This document shows, in pieces, positions 45,938-54,855 of a stretch of DNA of 64,000 nt. The notes under the pieces are model-generated. The model was not told the DNA's origin. It ran no database searches and saw only the letters and a program-made list of their open reading frames with translations. Source of the DNA: Sporolactobacillus pectinivorans (GTDB lineage Bacteria > Bacillota > Bacilli > Bacillales > Sporolactobacillaceae); contig NZ_NXGA01000001.1 in the NCBI RefSeq assembly GCF_002802965.1, positions 1,340,282 to 1,404,281 of the forward strand, in the 5' to 3' direction. The position numbers and the translations under genes were made by a program. Position 1 is the stretch's first letter; every line of letters begins with the position of its first letter.

Positions 45938-47344
45938 ATGGGAGAGAAAAAAACACTTAAAAAAAATCAGTTAAATTTTCTAGAGGTTATCGCACTGTCT
46001 ATAGCAATTCTTGCGCCTACCTTTGCAAGTTCAATGAACTTTGGGCTGATCGCTTCAAGCGCAAGCTATTCTGTCAGTTTAGTTTTCATTATTTCAGTTA
46101 TTGCATTGCTACTTGTTTCGGTAGCATTTGTTAAATTTGGCAAAGAATTTGTTTCCGCTGGCTCTGCTTATACATATGTGGAAGCCGGCTTAGGAAACAA
46201 ATTTGGTGCAATAAGCGGTTGGGCACTTTTGCTTACTTATGCAGGTTATACGAGTGGTTGCTCATCAGCATTCGGGTATTTATTCAGTGATTTTATTCGC
46301 CAGCTTACAGGAATAAATATTCCTTGGGTGATTTTCGCCTTATTAAGTTTATTGTTGATCTGGTATATTACCTATTATGATATCAAAGTAAGCACTAGAA
46401 TCATGCTCTTTATAGAAATTTTTTCTGTTCTCCTAGTTTTGGGTATCGCAATAGTTGTATTGATAAGGGTAGGTACAACAACCGGACTTAGTGCTGCACC
46501 TTTTAAATTTTCTAATGGATCATCTCTTAATGGTATCGGTGCCGGTATGGTTGCCGCCATATTGAGTTTTGCAGGATTTGAAGGAGCGGCTAGTCTTGGA
46601 GAGGAAAGTAGGAATCCGAAAAAATACATTCCTGTTGCAATTTTGAGTACTGTTATCTTTGCTGGAGTAATTTACATTTTTGTCAGTTTTGCCGAGATTA
46701 ACGGCTTTGGTGTTACGAGTGCTGGTCTGAAGGCATTCACAAGTTCCGGCTCAACAATCGTAGAATTATCGAATAAGTATGCCGGTGCCGTGTTCACGGT
46801 AATTATCACCTTTGCTATCAGCATTTCAGCATTTTCTACTGCATTAGGTTCCAGTACAGCAAGTAGTCGAGCTCTTTATCAGTTAGCAAAAGATGGGAAG
46901 GTTCCTTCGCTGTTTGGGAAAGTGCATGAAAAACATAACACACCGTATATTGCCGATAGTGTCATTACAATCGCATCGGTCATCCCGATAATTGCTCTCT
47001 ATTTTGGTAGCGGTTTGCAAATTGATGGCTTTACGGTATTTTATTACATTGGGACAATTGGAACTCTTGGTCTCATTGTTGTTTATCTACTAACTTGCAT
47101 AAGCTCAGTTGCATATTTTGGCTTTAATAAGAAAGTATGGACCTGGCAGAATATTGCACCTATCGTAGGTGGATTACTCCTACTTTACGTGCTTTGGGCG
47201 AACGTTAGCCCATCAGCTCTTTCGTATCCTTTTAATATTTTCCCATATATTGCACTTGCTTTTATTGCAATAGGTAGTATTTATACTTATTATTACCAAA
47301 AAGGGAGCAGGGTAGCTGCAGATCAATCAAATATTACTAATTAA
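45938..47344 (+). CDS. APC-family amino-acid permease
   Basis: A 468-residue membrane protein with 12 predicted helices of the amino acid-polyamine-organocation superfamily. The N-terminus has LNFLEVIALSIAILAPTFAS, and the conserved AGSAYTYVEAGLG and FAGFEGAASLGEESRNPKKY (the APC signature after helix 6) follow. AGAAGG precedes the ATG, 32 bp after the cyclase stop, so both share the riboswitch-controlled transcript. It probably imports the substrate of the cyclase or a sulfur amino acid; the ligand is not evident. Confidence 0.9.
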   Translation: MGEKKTLKKNQLNFLEVIALSIAILAPTFASSMNFGLIASSASYSVSLVFIISVIALLLVSVAFVKFGKEFVSAGSAYTYVEAGLGNKFGAISGWALLLTYAGYTSGCSSAFGYLFSDFIRQLTGINIPWVIFALLSLLLIWYITYYDIKVSTRIMLFIEIFSVLLVLGIAIVVLIRVGTTTGLSAAPFKFSNGSSLNGIGAGMVAAILSFAGFEGAASLGEESRNPKKYIPVAILSTVIFAGVIYIFVSFAEINGFGVTSAGLKAFTSSGSTIVELSNKYAGAVFTVIITFAISISAFSTALGSSTASSRALYQLAKDGKVPSLFGKVHEKHNTPYIADSVITIASVIPIIALYFGSGLQIDGFTVFYYIGTIGTLGLIVVYLLTCISSVAYFGFNKKVWTWQNIAPIVGGLLLLYVLWANVSPSALSYPFNIFPYIALAFIAIGSIYTYYYQKGSRVAADQSNITN

Positions 47345-47406
47345 TGTCCCATTAATGATTGAGTGAGCTATTTTGACTGTCAATAAAGTTTTTTAAAGTA
47401 TAAAAA

Positions 47407-47450
47407 GATCGGAGAGAAATTTATTTGAATTTCTCTTCGATTCTTTTTTT
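47407..47450 (+). terminator. Terminator of the riboswitch operon
   Basis: GAGAGAAATT pairs with AATTTCTCTTC (one mismatch) and is followed by seven T. Confidence 0.85.
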
Positions 47451-47532
47451 GAGGTGGATTGACCAACCAAGCCAACAATTTGAGTTCGAAAGTATTTGGC
47501 AATTAATTTATGCATGTCCGGTGGGCACACAG

Positions 47533-47677
47533 TATAATCAAAACGGTGGAAGGATGCTGTTAACACTGAGGAGAGGTTTCATGAAGCGGTTATTTATTGT
47601 ATCAGTGAATCAACAATCCGGATTATAGAAAAAAAGCTGTCTTATTTGCCGCGTATCCGGCGAAAAGGAAGCTTTTT
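47533..47677 (+). other. Promoter-like -10, short peptide frame and terminator hairpin
   Basis: TATAAT at 47533-47538 is followed by GAGGAGAGG and ATG 47581, which opens a 15-codon frame MKRLFIVSVNQQSGL ending in TAG. Right after it a hairpin, AAAAAGCT ... TTGCCG/CGGC ... AGCTTTTT (47629-47677), resembles a terminator. The layout looks like a leader-peptide attenuator or the shell of a deleted gene, upstream of the DoxX-like gene. Confidence 0.35.
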
Positions 47678-47796
47678 ACTGTTTGCTTTATTTTGAATGC
47701 TTGTTTTCAGTTTAAATTCAGTTCAACTGCTTATATTAATCATTGTAAAATGAAAGTTTTAACGTAAGAAAATGAAACATAAAAAGGAATTTAAAA

Positions 47797-48324
47797 ATGA
47801 GTCTTTCGAAAACCTTCGCTCATCGTGTGGTTATGTTTTTCACTTTAATTATTGGTTATGAATTCCTGATGTCTGGATTAAGTAAACTGTTTGGTGGATT
47901 TGTTCCCGGCTTCCATCATGAATTGGGAACATCCATTAATGCCGCGTTCGGATTTTATCATCCGGTTCTCCAAAGTATCGTTTTGCCAAATTCAACGTTA
48001 TTTGGGACGATCATCATGTGCTCCGAACTGTTTGCCGGGGTCTCCTTTATCTTGATTCCATTACTTGGGTTCCGTTCTTTTTCGTCAAGCTTATCAAAAT
48101 GGGGGATGGTTGCGTCCATTCTCGCTGTGTTCTTAAGTACGAATGTTTTTTTCTTTAGTGGAGATCCGTTTTTTGTGAATCCCAGCGATCCTTATCAGGA
48201 AGCGGTATCCATTGATTTGTTGTTAGCACTTATGGAACTGACACTGTTCTCCTACTTCTATCAGGCGAATCGAACGATCAAAGAGGGCGCTAATGAAGAT
48301 CCTCAAAAAGTAGAGAATGTATAA
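47797..48324 (+). CDS. DoxX-like four-helix membrane protein
   Basis: A 175-residue membrane protein with four predicted helices. GYEFLMSGLSKLFGGFVPGF near the N-terminus resembles the helix-1 motif of DoxX/TQO-type proteins (R-x-x-x-G-x-x-K-x-x-G pattern), and MCSELFAGVSFIL resembles helix 3. DoxX proteins are linked to redox and thiol stress; a precise function cannot be given. AAAAGGA lies upstream of the ATG. Confidence 0.65.
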   Translation: MSLSKTFAHRVVMFFTLIIGYEFLMSGLSKLFGGFVPGFHHELGTSINAAFGFYHPVLQSIVLPNSTLFGTIIMCSELFAGVSFILIPLLGFRSFSSSLSKWGMVASILAVFLSTNVFFFSGDPFFVNPSDPYQEAVSIDLLLALMELTLFSYFYQANRTIKEGANEDPQKVENV

Positions 48325-48428
48325 AAGTGTTCCGCTAAAAAAAGCTGTAATCGCAGAATGTTGAATCTTGTCCACCTCAGAGAACAAAAGGTATATAAAA
48401 CTGAATGCCCTGATGAATAAAAAAATAA

Positions 48429-48764
48429 GGGTTTGTTTTCTCGAAACAAGTCTCTCCGGAATTTGTAAGTTTATTAGCTTCGCTATTGTTGGATGACTCA
48501 AATTCACAATTATTCAGTGGCCTGGATTCTTACAGAAGCACGGATTCAGCTAACTCGGCCCCCAGTTCACTCAGCGGTATTACGTCAAACCCTCTTTTGT
48601 CGGACAGTTTATTGTGGAACGCATTATCCTCTTCGGCTTTGGATCCGTCAACATTGCAGAGTGCAAGTTCTGTTTCCAATTTGTTATCTGGTGTTGATCA
48701 GTCGTCGGCCAATCTCTCGACGCAACAGAGCGGATTATATTCCATTTTGGTAAAACCGGAGTAA
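48429..48764 (+). CDS. Ser/Leu-rich hypothetical protein, probably 5'-incomplete
   Basis: The frame is open from 48429 and gives SPEFVSLLASLLLDDSNSQL followed by a low-complexity Ser/Asn/Leu-rich stretch to TAA-type stop at 48764. No ATG occurs early; TTG at 48486 is possible but lacks a ribosome site. Low-complexity regions of this kind precede SLT domains in some Bacillales lytic transglycosylases, so this may be the front of a gene cut by the IS3 element that starts 165 bp later. Confidence 0.35.
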   Translation, partial: GFVFSKQVSPEFVSLLASLLLDDSNSQLFSGLDSYRSTDSANSAPSSLSGITSNPLLSDSLLWNALSSSALDPSTLQSASSVSNLLSGVDQSSANLSTQQSGLYSILVKPE

Positions 48765-48928
48765 TTGTTCTTGAACATTGATGAGCGCCCCGGTGCTCTT
48801 CCACCACAAGCCTTGCGACACACTCTTTATACTCAGGAGCTCGATGTTTCGGCACTGTGAACACATCCTTTAAAATTATAGTTCAATCATATGGGCTCCC
48901 ATTTTGCTGTGTCCACCATTTAGACTAA

Positions 48929-49003
48929 TTTTATGCCCGACTGAAAGAGGAGGTCGAGATCTTAAAAAAAGCCATGCACATCTTCACGCAAGGCCAGTCA
49001 TAA
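48929..49003 (+). pseudogene. IS3 orfA C-terminal remnant
   Basis: Leucine-zipper-like tail RLKEEVEILKKAM and stop TAA at 49001. It contains the slippery heptamer A-AAA-AAG (48964-48970 plus G) used by IS3 elements for -1 frameshifting into orfB. The N-terminal helix-turn-helix part is missing. Confidence 0.7.
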
Positions 49004-49881
49004 GGTACAGGTTCATTCATGCTCATCGAAATGAACATTCTGTCGTGCTGATGTGCCGAGTTCTGAACGTATCGAAGAGCGGTTACTATAAGTGGGCCAG
49101 TGACGAACGACAAAACAGGCCGACAGAGCGGGAGAAGTCCCGTGAAACGCTGAAGCGGAAAATCAAGTCCTATTTTGAGCAGAAAGAGCAGCGGTATGGC
49201 AGCCCGCGTATTCACCGCTACTTGACCCGCAAGGGCTTTTGCGTTTCGCTCAAGACCGTGGCACGCTATATGAAGGCGATGGGATTGAAGGCCGTGCCGG
49301 AACACCGGTATGTTGTGACCACCGACTCGAAGCATGATCTGAGGGTCTACCCGAATCTGTTGAGCCGCCAGTTCCATCAGGAAGCACCTAACCAGGCCTG
49401 GGCCACGGATATGACCTATATCTGGACACTGGAGGGCTGGGTGTACCTGGCTTCGGTGATCGATTTGTTCTCACGAAAGGTGATCGGCTGGCACATGGCA
49501 GAGTCAATGACCAAGGAACTTCCGCTGCAGGCACTTAAGCTGGCCATTCACAAGCGGAGACCGGGTGAGGGGCTGATTCATCACTCTGACCGAGGGTCTC
49601 AGTACTGCTCCAACGACTACGTCGATGTGTTAAAACAGGCCAAGATGCAGATCAGTATGAGTCATAAGGGTGATCCCTACGACAACGCCTGCATGGAATC
49701 CTTTCACGCAACGCTGAAAAAGAAACTGGTTTACCGCCGGCGTTTCATCACACGGGCAGAGGCAATCCAGTCGATCAATCACTACATCCATGATTACAAC
49801 ACCCAGCGGATGCATTCCACTCTGGACTACTGGTCACCCAGTCAATTTGAGGCCATGTACCTGAAGAACCAGGCGGGATAA
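48964..49881 (+). CDS. IS3-family transposase orfB (DDE integrase core)
   Basis: About 305 residues from the frameshift point to the stop. It contains the HTH_21 region (YGSPRIHRYLTRKG) and the rve catalytic core with Asp in WATDMTYIW, Asp in HHSDRGSQYCS and Glu in DNACMESFH. It is normally made only as an orfA-orfB fusion by -1 frameshifting at the A-run. Without an intact orfA it is unlikely to be functional alone. The reading frame has no internal stop. Confidence 0.88.
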   Translation, partial: KKSHAHLHARPVIRYRFIHAHRNEHSVVLMCRVLNVSKSGYYKWASDERQNRPTEREKSRETLKRKIKSYFEQKEQRYGSPRIHRYLTRKGFCVSLKTVARYMKAMGLKAVPEHRYVVTTDSKHDLRVYPNLLSRQFHQEAPNQAWATDMTYIWTLEGWVYLASVIDLFSRKVIGWHMAESMTKELPLQALKLAIHKRRPGEGLIHHSDRGSQYCSNDYVDVLKQAKMQISMSHKGDPYDNACMESFHATLKKKLVYRRRFITRAEAIQSINHYIHDYNTQRMHSTLDYWSPSQFEAMYLKNQAG

Positions 49882-50092
49882 GGCCCAAAAGTAACCCAAA
49901 AGGGCTTCTGCCAAGAACAATCCGTTCTGGGACTGTTCCTGGCAGAAGCCGAACCAAGCGAAGCGCGGTAGGTGTTTAAGCAAAGCAAATTTCCACTTTT
50001 GCGTGTCCATTTTCTTGACAGAAGTTCACCTTCTCCCGGAAAATAGGCCAGAAGGGCAAACCATCAATCGGATTGTCTCTCATGGTCTTTGT

Positions 50093-50439
50093 TTATACAA
50101 TCATTCGTCGTCTGGCCGGTGTCGCGAGCGTAATTAACCCTTTTTTATTGAACTTCTTCATCGCCTTGATAATCCGATCATGTCCGTCGGCGACCGGCGA
50201 GCCTTTAAGCTCTCGCGACATATCAGACGGTGGTCCTAAGGTGCTGATCACGACATCCGCTTCCACAACTGCTGTTTCAATGGCTGAAGCGTTCGAGAGT
50301 TCCCCCGTTACAAGCCGCAAATTGGAATGATTTAGCTTGATTTTCTCAGGGTTTCTAATATATGCCGTATCGAAATCTCTGTTGTCTAATGCAAATCGCG
50401 TTACAAGTTGAACGATTTGACCGCTTGCCCCAAAAATAG
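50093..50439 (-). pseudogene. NAD(P)H-binding oxidoreductase, truncated and with a changed start codon
   Basis: Reading leftward from 50439: INITIFGASGQIVQLVTRFA (a GxxGxxG-type dinucleotide fold of the NmrA/YwnB type), then LRLVTGELSNASAIETAV and DVVISTLGPPSDMS. A good AAGGAGG site lies upstream, but the codon at the expected start is ATA, not ATG. The frame ends about 115 residues in, near the right end of the IS3 element, so the C-terminal half is missing. Confidence 0.7.
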
Positions 50440-50599
50440 TAATGTTTATGGTCTTCTACCTCCTTGTGTTATGGTGATTAAAATTCATCAATTTCTGTTC
50501 TTTGATCAGCGTAGCCGTTTCTCACATCAAAAACGGCTACCTTTTTGGTGATTGATGCCGGATTTACACCCGAGATGATTGATTTTTAATCTATCCTAT

Positions 50600-51259
50600 T
50601 CATACTTTGTCTTCCGTAATAAACTCTTCAACTCGATCTCTTTTGGTGCACATGTCAAACCAAATGTTGGCGATTTTGTCCTGAACTCCCGAATTCGGCT
50701 GCATCCAGATTCCTATCGAAATATGCCCTGCATAAATACCTTTGTCCTTTAATTCACTGTTCAAATTGAAAATATAATTACGAAGACCGGAAATTGCAAT
50801 TCCGACATTGCCCATCATCGGTACTGGATTGATTGCAGCACCACCCGTTGTAAATAACAGAGCTCCACTTTGTTTATTCAACATATCCACAAGCACTTCA
50901 CGAATAATCGATATCGCACCTAAAACGTTAAATTGAAATTGGTATAGCGCATTTTCTTCTGTTACATCTAATGCATTTGCTACTGTATCGATACTTGGAG
51001 TTGGACTGTATTCAACCACATTAATAAAACCGTATCTCTCTTTGATTGCTGCGAAAGCTAAACTAATTTGGGCTTTATTTAATATATCTGCTTGAAATGA
51101 TGCTGCTTCAATGCCTAATTGTTCTAGTTCAATAACCAGTTGGTTTAACTTTTCTTCATTACGGACTATAAGCGCTACACGAAATCCGTTTTTTTCGAAC
51201 TTCTTCGCAATAGCCATTCCTAATCCTGGTCCTGCTCCAACAATTACAATATTTTTCAT
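50600..51259 (-). CDS. Short-chain dehydrogenase/reductase
   Basis: A 219-residue Rossmann-fold oxidoreductase. IVGAGPGLGMAIAKKF is the cofactor motif; the chain continues with the NVLGAISIIREVL segment. The usual YxxxK catalytic motif is not evident: the expected region reads GNVGIAISGLRNYIFNL, so it may be an atypical member. ATG 51259 has GGAGG 8 bp upstream. It diverges from the TetR gene at 51579 and is probably its target. Confidence 0.8.
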   Translation of the reverse strand: MKNIVIVGAGPGLGMAIAKKFEKNGFRVALIVRNEEKLNQLVIELEQLGIEAASFQADILNKAQISLAFAAIKERYGFINVVEYSPTPSIDTVANALDVTEENALYQFQFNVLGAISIIREVLVDMLNKQSGALLFTTGGAAINPVPMMGNVGIAISGLRNYIFNLNSELKDKGIYAGHISIGIWMQPNSGVQDKIANIWFDMCTKRDRVEEFITEDKV

Positions 51260-51416
51260 AATGAAATTCCTCCATAACTTTTTAGCTAAATTTTTTTAGA
51301 GAGCTCATTTGTTACGATAGGTACTAATTTATTTATTAAGAACCAACCGCCTTTTTAATCTTTTGGGTATAAATCTGAATGAACACAACAATTTTTGCTT
51401 GATCAACTCCTTCTAC

Positions 51417-51518
51417 AATAACACGTGTTATTTAGACAACACACGTTGTATAATTGATGGCAAGATGAAAAGAAATATTAACAACCACCAAAATGGCTAA
51501 TATGTTGTTTACACAACA
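51417..51518. promoter_or_regulatory. Three palindromic operators between SDR and TetR genes
   Basis: A perfect 16-bp palindrome AATAACACGTGTTATT (51417-51432), ACAAC-ACAC-GTTGT (51436-51449) and TGTTGT-TTAC-ACAACA (51503-51518). The last two share ACAAC half-sites. A TATAAT lies at 51449-51454. These are good candidates for autoregulatory TetR operators. Confidence 0.55.
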
Positions 51519-51578
51519 CTTCTATTGTATTGTCGTTTTTTAAACACCATTATGTACCCTAAAAAGGAGAAGAAAAAA

Positions 51579-52187
51579 TTGATTATGCCAAAAAAAGATC
51601 CGAGAATACTTCGTACAAGACAATTGATTGTAGACTCTTTTCTTTCGTTAGCTAGTGAAAAAGATTTCAACGATATTACGGTACGTGATATCACAGAAAA
51701 GGCTACTATTAACCGAGCTACATTTTATGCGCACTTTGACGATAAGTTTGATTTATTACATTCTACAATCACCAATACTTTTACAGACAAATTGAAAAAA
51801 AGATTAAATGGTCACGAGGGATTCAATGAAGAAGTCATTGCCAATATTTTTCTAGCCATGTGTGATCACCATAAAGAATTAAGCGACTTATGCCAAAAAG
51901 GTTATAATTCTTTAGGAACTATTATAGAAAGCAAAATTAAAGAAGAGTTACAGAAGCTAATAGCTGATCTTGTGCTAAAAGAAACTAAAAATACCATTGT
52001 GTTAGAGGATAAACAATTGGTAACGACCTTATCTACTATACTGAGTTGGAGTATATACGGAGCTACATACACATGGAATAAGGATGGAAGACCTATTTCA
52101 CCAGAAGAGCTAGTGTCTAAGACCTTACCTATATTTAAAAATGGCATGAGTAAGTATTTTTTTAACGAAACTTATGTTAAATTTTAA
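51579..52187 (+). CDS. TetR-family regulator
   Basis: About 202 residues. The helix-turn-helix (about 10-55) includes RILRTRQLIVDSFLSLA, DITVRDITEKATINRATFY and AHFDDKFDLL, close to the YxxFxxK pattern of TetR regulators that have a TetR_C_7/Dha-type C-terminal domain. TTG 51579 is 9 bp from GGAG; ATG 51585 is the alternative but 15 bp away. It is paralogous to the TetR at 59.2 kb and diverges from an SDR gene. Confidence 0.88.
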   Translation: MIMPKKDPRILRTRQLIVDSFLSLASEKDFNDITVRDITEKATINRATFYAHFDDKFDLLHSTITNTFTDKLKKRLNGHEGFNEEVIANIFLAMCDHHKELSDLCQKGYNSLGTIIESKIKEELQKLIADLVLKETKNTIVLEDKQLVTTLSTILSWSIYGATYTWNKDGRPISPEELVSKTLPIFKNGMSKYFFNETYVKF

Positions 52188-52202
52188 TTCTTTTTCGCCA
52201 AT

Positions 52203-52385
52203 TTAAGGGGCAGCTTTCAGATCCTGTTCAATTTTAAATAGTTGGTTGTAGTAAGCGAGTCCTTCTTTAGCGATAACAACTGATTCTTTTGCCGAATCGG
52301 GCAAAGCTTTCAAGGCTTCATCAAACTTCCGTCGGGCATGCGCCCAACAGCCAACAAGTGTCACGTTTCTAATCGCATGATACGC
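52203..52385 (-). pseudogene. IS66-family transposase fragment
   Basis: About 60 residues containing VTLVGCWAHARRKFDEALKA, the hallmark of the IS66 TnpC catalytic region around the CWAHARRKF motif. Nothing else of the element is present. The fragment is joined directly to a broken EamA gene on the other strand. Confidence 0.75.
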
Positions 52386-52404
52386 GCGCTCGCTGCTCTT
52401 CTTT

Positions 52405-52785
52405 ATGATTTTCATATTATTTCCACCGGGATAGGAGTTTTTGGCGGATTATTTGCGCTGTTTTTCGAGAAGCTCCAACTTCCATCCACTATGGGGAGTT
52501 GGAGCGCTGTACTGATGCTCAGCATTGTCTGCAGTGTTTTTGGCTACGTCGTTCAATCAATCGCACAAAAATACACAACACCGACGCACACCGGGCTCAT
52601 TTTTTCATTAGAACCTGTCTTCACCACATTATTTGCTTATCTATTCATGAACGAGTTAATGCCACTCAAAGGGTATGTGGGCATTGCTCATTCTATACGG
52701 TGTTATACTGGCCGAGATAAAAGTGAAACGTACACATCCAATGACAAAAAAGAAAGCCATGAAAGGCACAGAGTTGTCCCGCTAA
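52405..52785 (+). pseudogene. C-terminal half of an EamA-family transporter with a frameshift
   Basis: From about 52405 the frame gives FHIISTGIGVFGGLFALFFE, QSIAQKYTTPTHTGLIFSLE and PVFTTLFAYLFMNELMPLKG, typical of the second EamA (drug/metabolite exporter) repeat. After GYVG the frame slips, and another frame continues LLILYGVILAEIKVKRTHPM to a stop at 52785. The first half of the gene was removed at the IS66 junction. Confidence 0.75.
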
Positions 52786-52852
52786 CTTATAGAAACAAAA
52801 CGAGAAAACTTTTACTTGGTACGTCACTGATTAGAAGGGAAAGAGTACCTGT

Positions 52853-53083
52853 TTATTCCAAACTTTTTTGACCGTATACGCCACCTGCTGTTACTATTTT
52901 TGCAATGTATGTTCGTTTTTCTTGCTCTGGAGTCAATACAGGTAAAACCGTTTTTGAACACAAATATAGCTTTGAAAACCACGTATAGTCTTGTTCCATT
53001 TCAGTGATCGCACATTGTAATATATTCCTGGCAAACAGACAGCTGCAGTAGACACGTTTAAGTCGATCATAAAGAATATTGGA
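52853..53083 (-). pseudogene. Coherent C-terminal coding fragment, unrecognised
   Basis: An open leftward frame of 76 codons without a good start. It reads smoothly (ILYDRLKRVYCSCLFARNIL, ITEMEQDYTWFSKLYLCSKT, LTPEQEKRTYIAKIVTAGGV) and ends YGQKSLE-stop. It appears to be the tail of a lost gene. I do not recognise the family. Confidence 0.3.
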
Positions 53084-53091
53084 TTAATTCC

Positions 53092-54264
53092 TTATCTAGA
53101 AGGTTGTTGTTTAGGCGTAAACATGTAGTTTCTAAGTAAAATAGTTAACAGACTTAGTATCAATGATAGGATTCCCATCAATATGACATATTGTATGCCC
53201 ATTTCTGATATAAATAACCCGCCTACAGATGCTCCCAATGTTGTTCCTACGTTACAGGCTGATATAAAAAGTCCATTGGCAAAATCAGGCGCTTCGGGAG
53301 CAGAAGACGTAATCAAATATTGATTAATATTTGCCATAATTCCTCCAGCCAATATTCCCCAAATTAAAGTTATAATTACCATAGGTATGGTAAACTGTCC
53401 TGTGAAGAATAAAACGATGTAAACAGCACCCAATAACAAAGGGAAAAATACTACAGTCTTAATGGCACTATGAGTAAGTAACTTTCCTGCGACAATATTT
53501 CCAATAATATTGGCTCCACCGAAGATGAATAACGTTAAACTAACGGTATTCGGAGACATATTCGTTACTGTTTTCAGATATTCAGCAATATAACTATAAA
53601 CCCCAAATACAGCTGAGTTTAATAAAATGACAGTCACGATGGAAAGCCATATAATAGATTTTTTTAATACGGATAATTGTGTACCATAGGAGAGTCTTTC
53701 TTCAACAGGCATAAAGGGTACAAAAATCAATGTAGCAATGAATACAATAGCATTAACAATAGCAAAGAATGCCATCGCCATTTCATACGAAACGGCACTA
53801 TCAATAAAACTTGCGATTGGTACGCCGGCTACCATACCGGCAGATACTCCTATAAATACTTTTGAAACAGCTTTTGGAGCTTCTTCTTTACTTACTGAGG
53901 AAGCAGCAACTGTAAATGCCAAAGAACAATAAATTGGATGAAAAAAGGCTGGAATGATACGAGCAATTAATAGAATGGTAAAGTTAGACGTAAATATGGA
54001 TACCATGTTTCCCAAAACGAAAACGCCTAATACAAGTAACATAACCTTCTTACGATTTATCCCAGAAAATAATAACGGCATCGTTGGTCCAGATACAGCA
54101 ATAGTAAGAGCAAAAAGACTCACCAGCAATCCTGCTTTTGATATACTAACATTAAAGTGATCAGCAATGGAAGGCAATAACCCAATAACCCCCATTTCAG
54201 TATTTAAGATGCCGAAAACCCCTATGGTCAATATGAAAATCAATAAATGGTTTCGTTTAGTCAA
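53092..54264 (-). CDS. MFS efflux transporter, DHA1 type
   Basis: A 390-residue major facilitator with 12 predicted helices. TEMGVIGLLPSIADHFNVS in the first loop is typical of the AraJ/PbuE-like drug-efflux subgroup, and SGINRKKVMLLVLGVFVLGN forms the loop 2-3 signature region. The start is TTG 54264, 9 bp from AGGAG. A MerR-type promoter with a 19-bp spacer lies 240 bp upstream, so expression is probably activated by a MerR regulator such as the one at 56.0 kb. Confidence 0.88.
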   Translation of the reverse strand: MTKRNHLLIFILTIGVFGILNTEMGVIGLLPSIADHFNVSISKAGLLVSLFALTIAVSGPTMPLLFSGINRKKVMLLVLGVFVLGNMVSIFTSNFTILLIARIIPAFFHPIYCSLAFTVAASSVSKEEAPKAVSKVFIGVSAGMVAGVPIASFIDSAVSYEMAMAFFAIVNAIVFIATLIFVPFMPVEERLSYGTQLSVLKKSIIWLSIVTVILLNSAVFGVYSYIAEYLKTVTNMSPNTVSLTLFIFGGANIIGNIVAGKLLTHSAIKTVVFFPLLLGAVYIVLFFTGQFTIPMVIITLIWGILAGGIMANINQYLITSSAPEAPDFANGLFISACNVGTTLGASVGGLFISEMGIQYVILMGILSLILSLLTILLRNYMFTPKQQPSR

Positions 54265-54502
54265 AAAAACAACTCCTATCTTCAATAAAATGCCCCCAAA
54301 AACCCATGGAGACATTTATTAAATTTCTTCCCGAAGAATTCAAAGTTAATTTCGTTTCAAAGCTTTTGCATCACTCATAAGTAAGAGAAGTCGAAAGGTC
54401 AAAATAGGCATTAATCTGCTTTTGAAGCTCCATGACTTTCTTTCCTGCCCTTTCTTATTTCTTTATTGATTAAAAATAATACGTCTATAAAGTATACTAG
54501 TT

Positions 54503-54533
54503 ATTTTAAAGCCTAAAGTTCACTTTAGGTCAA
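54503..54533 (-). promoter_or_regulatory. MerR-type promoter upstream of the MFS gene
   Basis: On the minus strand TTGACC (54533-54528), a 19-bp spacer and TAAAAT (54508-54503). The spacer carries the perfect palindrome CCTAAAGT-GA-ACTTTAGG, the classic MerR-family arrangement of a long spacer with the operator between the hexamers. Confidence 0.7.
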
Positions 54534-54855
54534 TGGGGATTTCAAAAAAGTTTAAAATAATTTTTGTTAACTTAACTCGAATGGTTCATTGAGCTCATCA
54601 TACAAGTGCTACTGTCTTAACGTGAGCCATATGGCTGTTAAATGACATATATCTGCATATTAATTTCAATCAAAACACCATGTAAATCAAGACCGCCTCT
54701 TTTATTTTTAACAGCTTGAAACGGTTGTCTGGACCATTGATAGTTTGTCTGTAGCAGAACTCTCCTGTAATTTATATTCCTTCCTTATTTCCGATCTGAC
54801 CACAAAAATGACCATGAATCCATTTTTGTATGGGCAACGGTAAAAGTCATATTAT

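Larger units (their letters stand above)
48929..50030 (+). mobile_element. IS3-family element, 5'-truncated
   Basis: Only the last 24 codons of orfA (FYARLKEEVEILKKAMHIF...) remain, then a full orfB. A strong hairpin GGCTTCTGCC...GGCAGAAGCC (49903-49950) and the sequence TGTCCATTTTCTTGACAG (50006-50023) lie at the right end, where the inverted repeat is expected. No matching left repeat is seen, so the left end has been lost. Confidence 0.75.
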
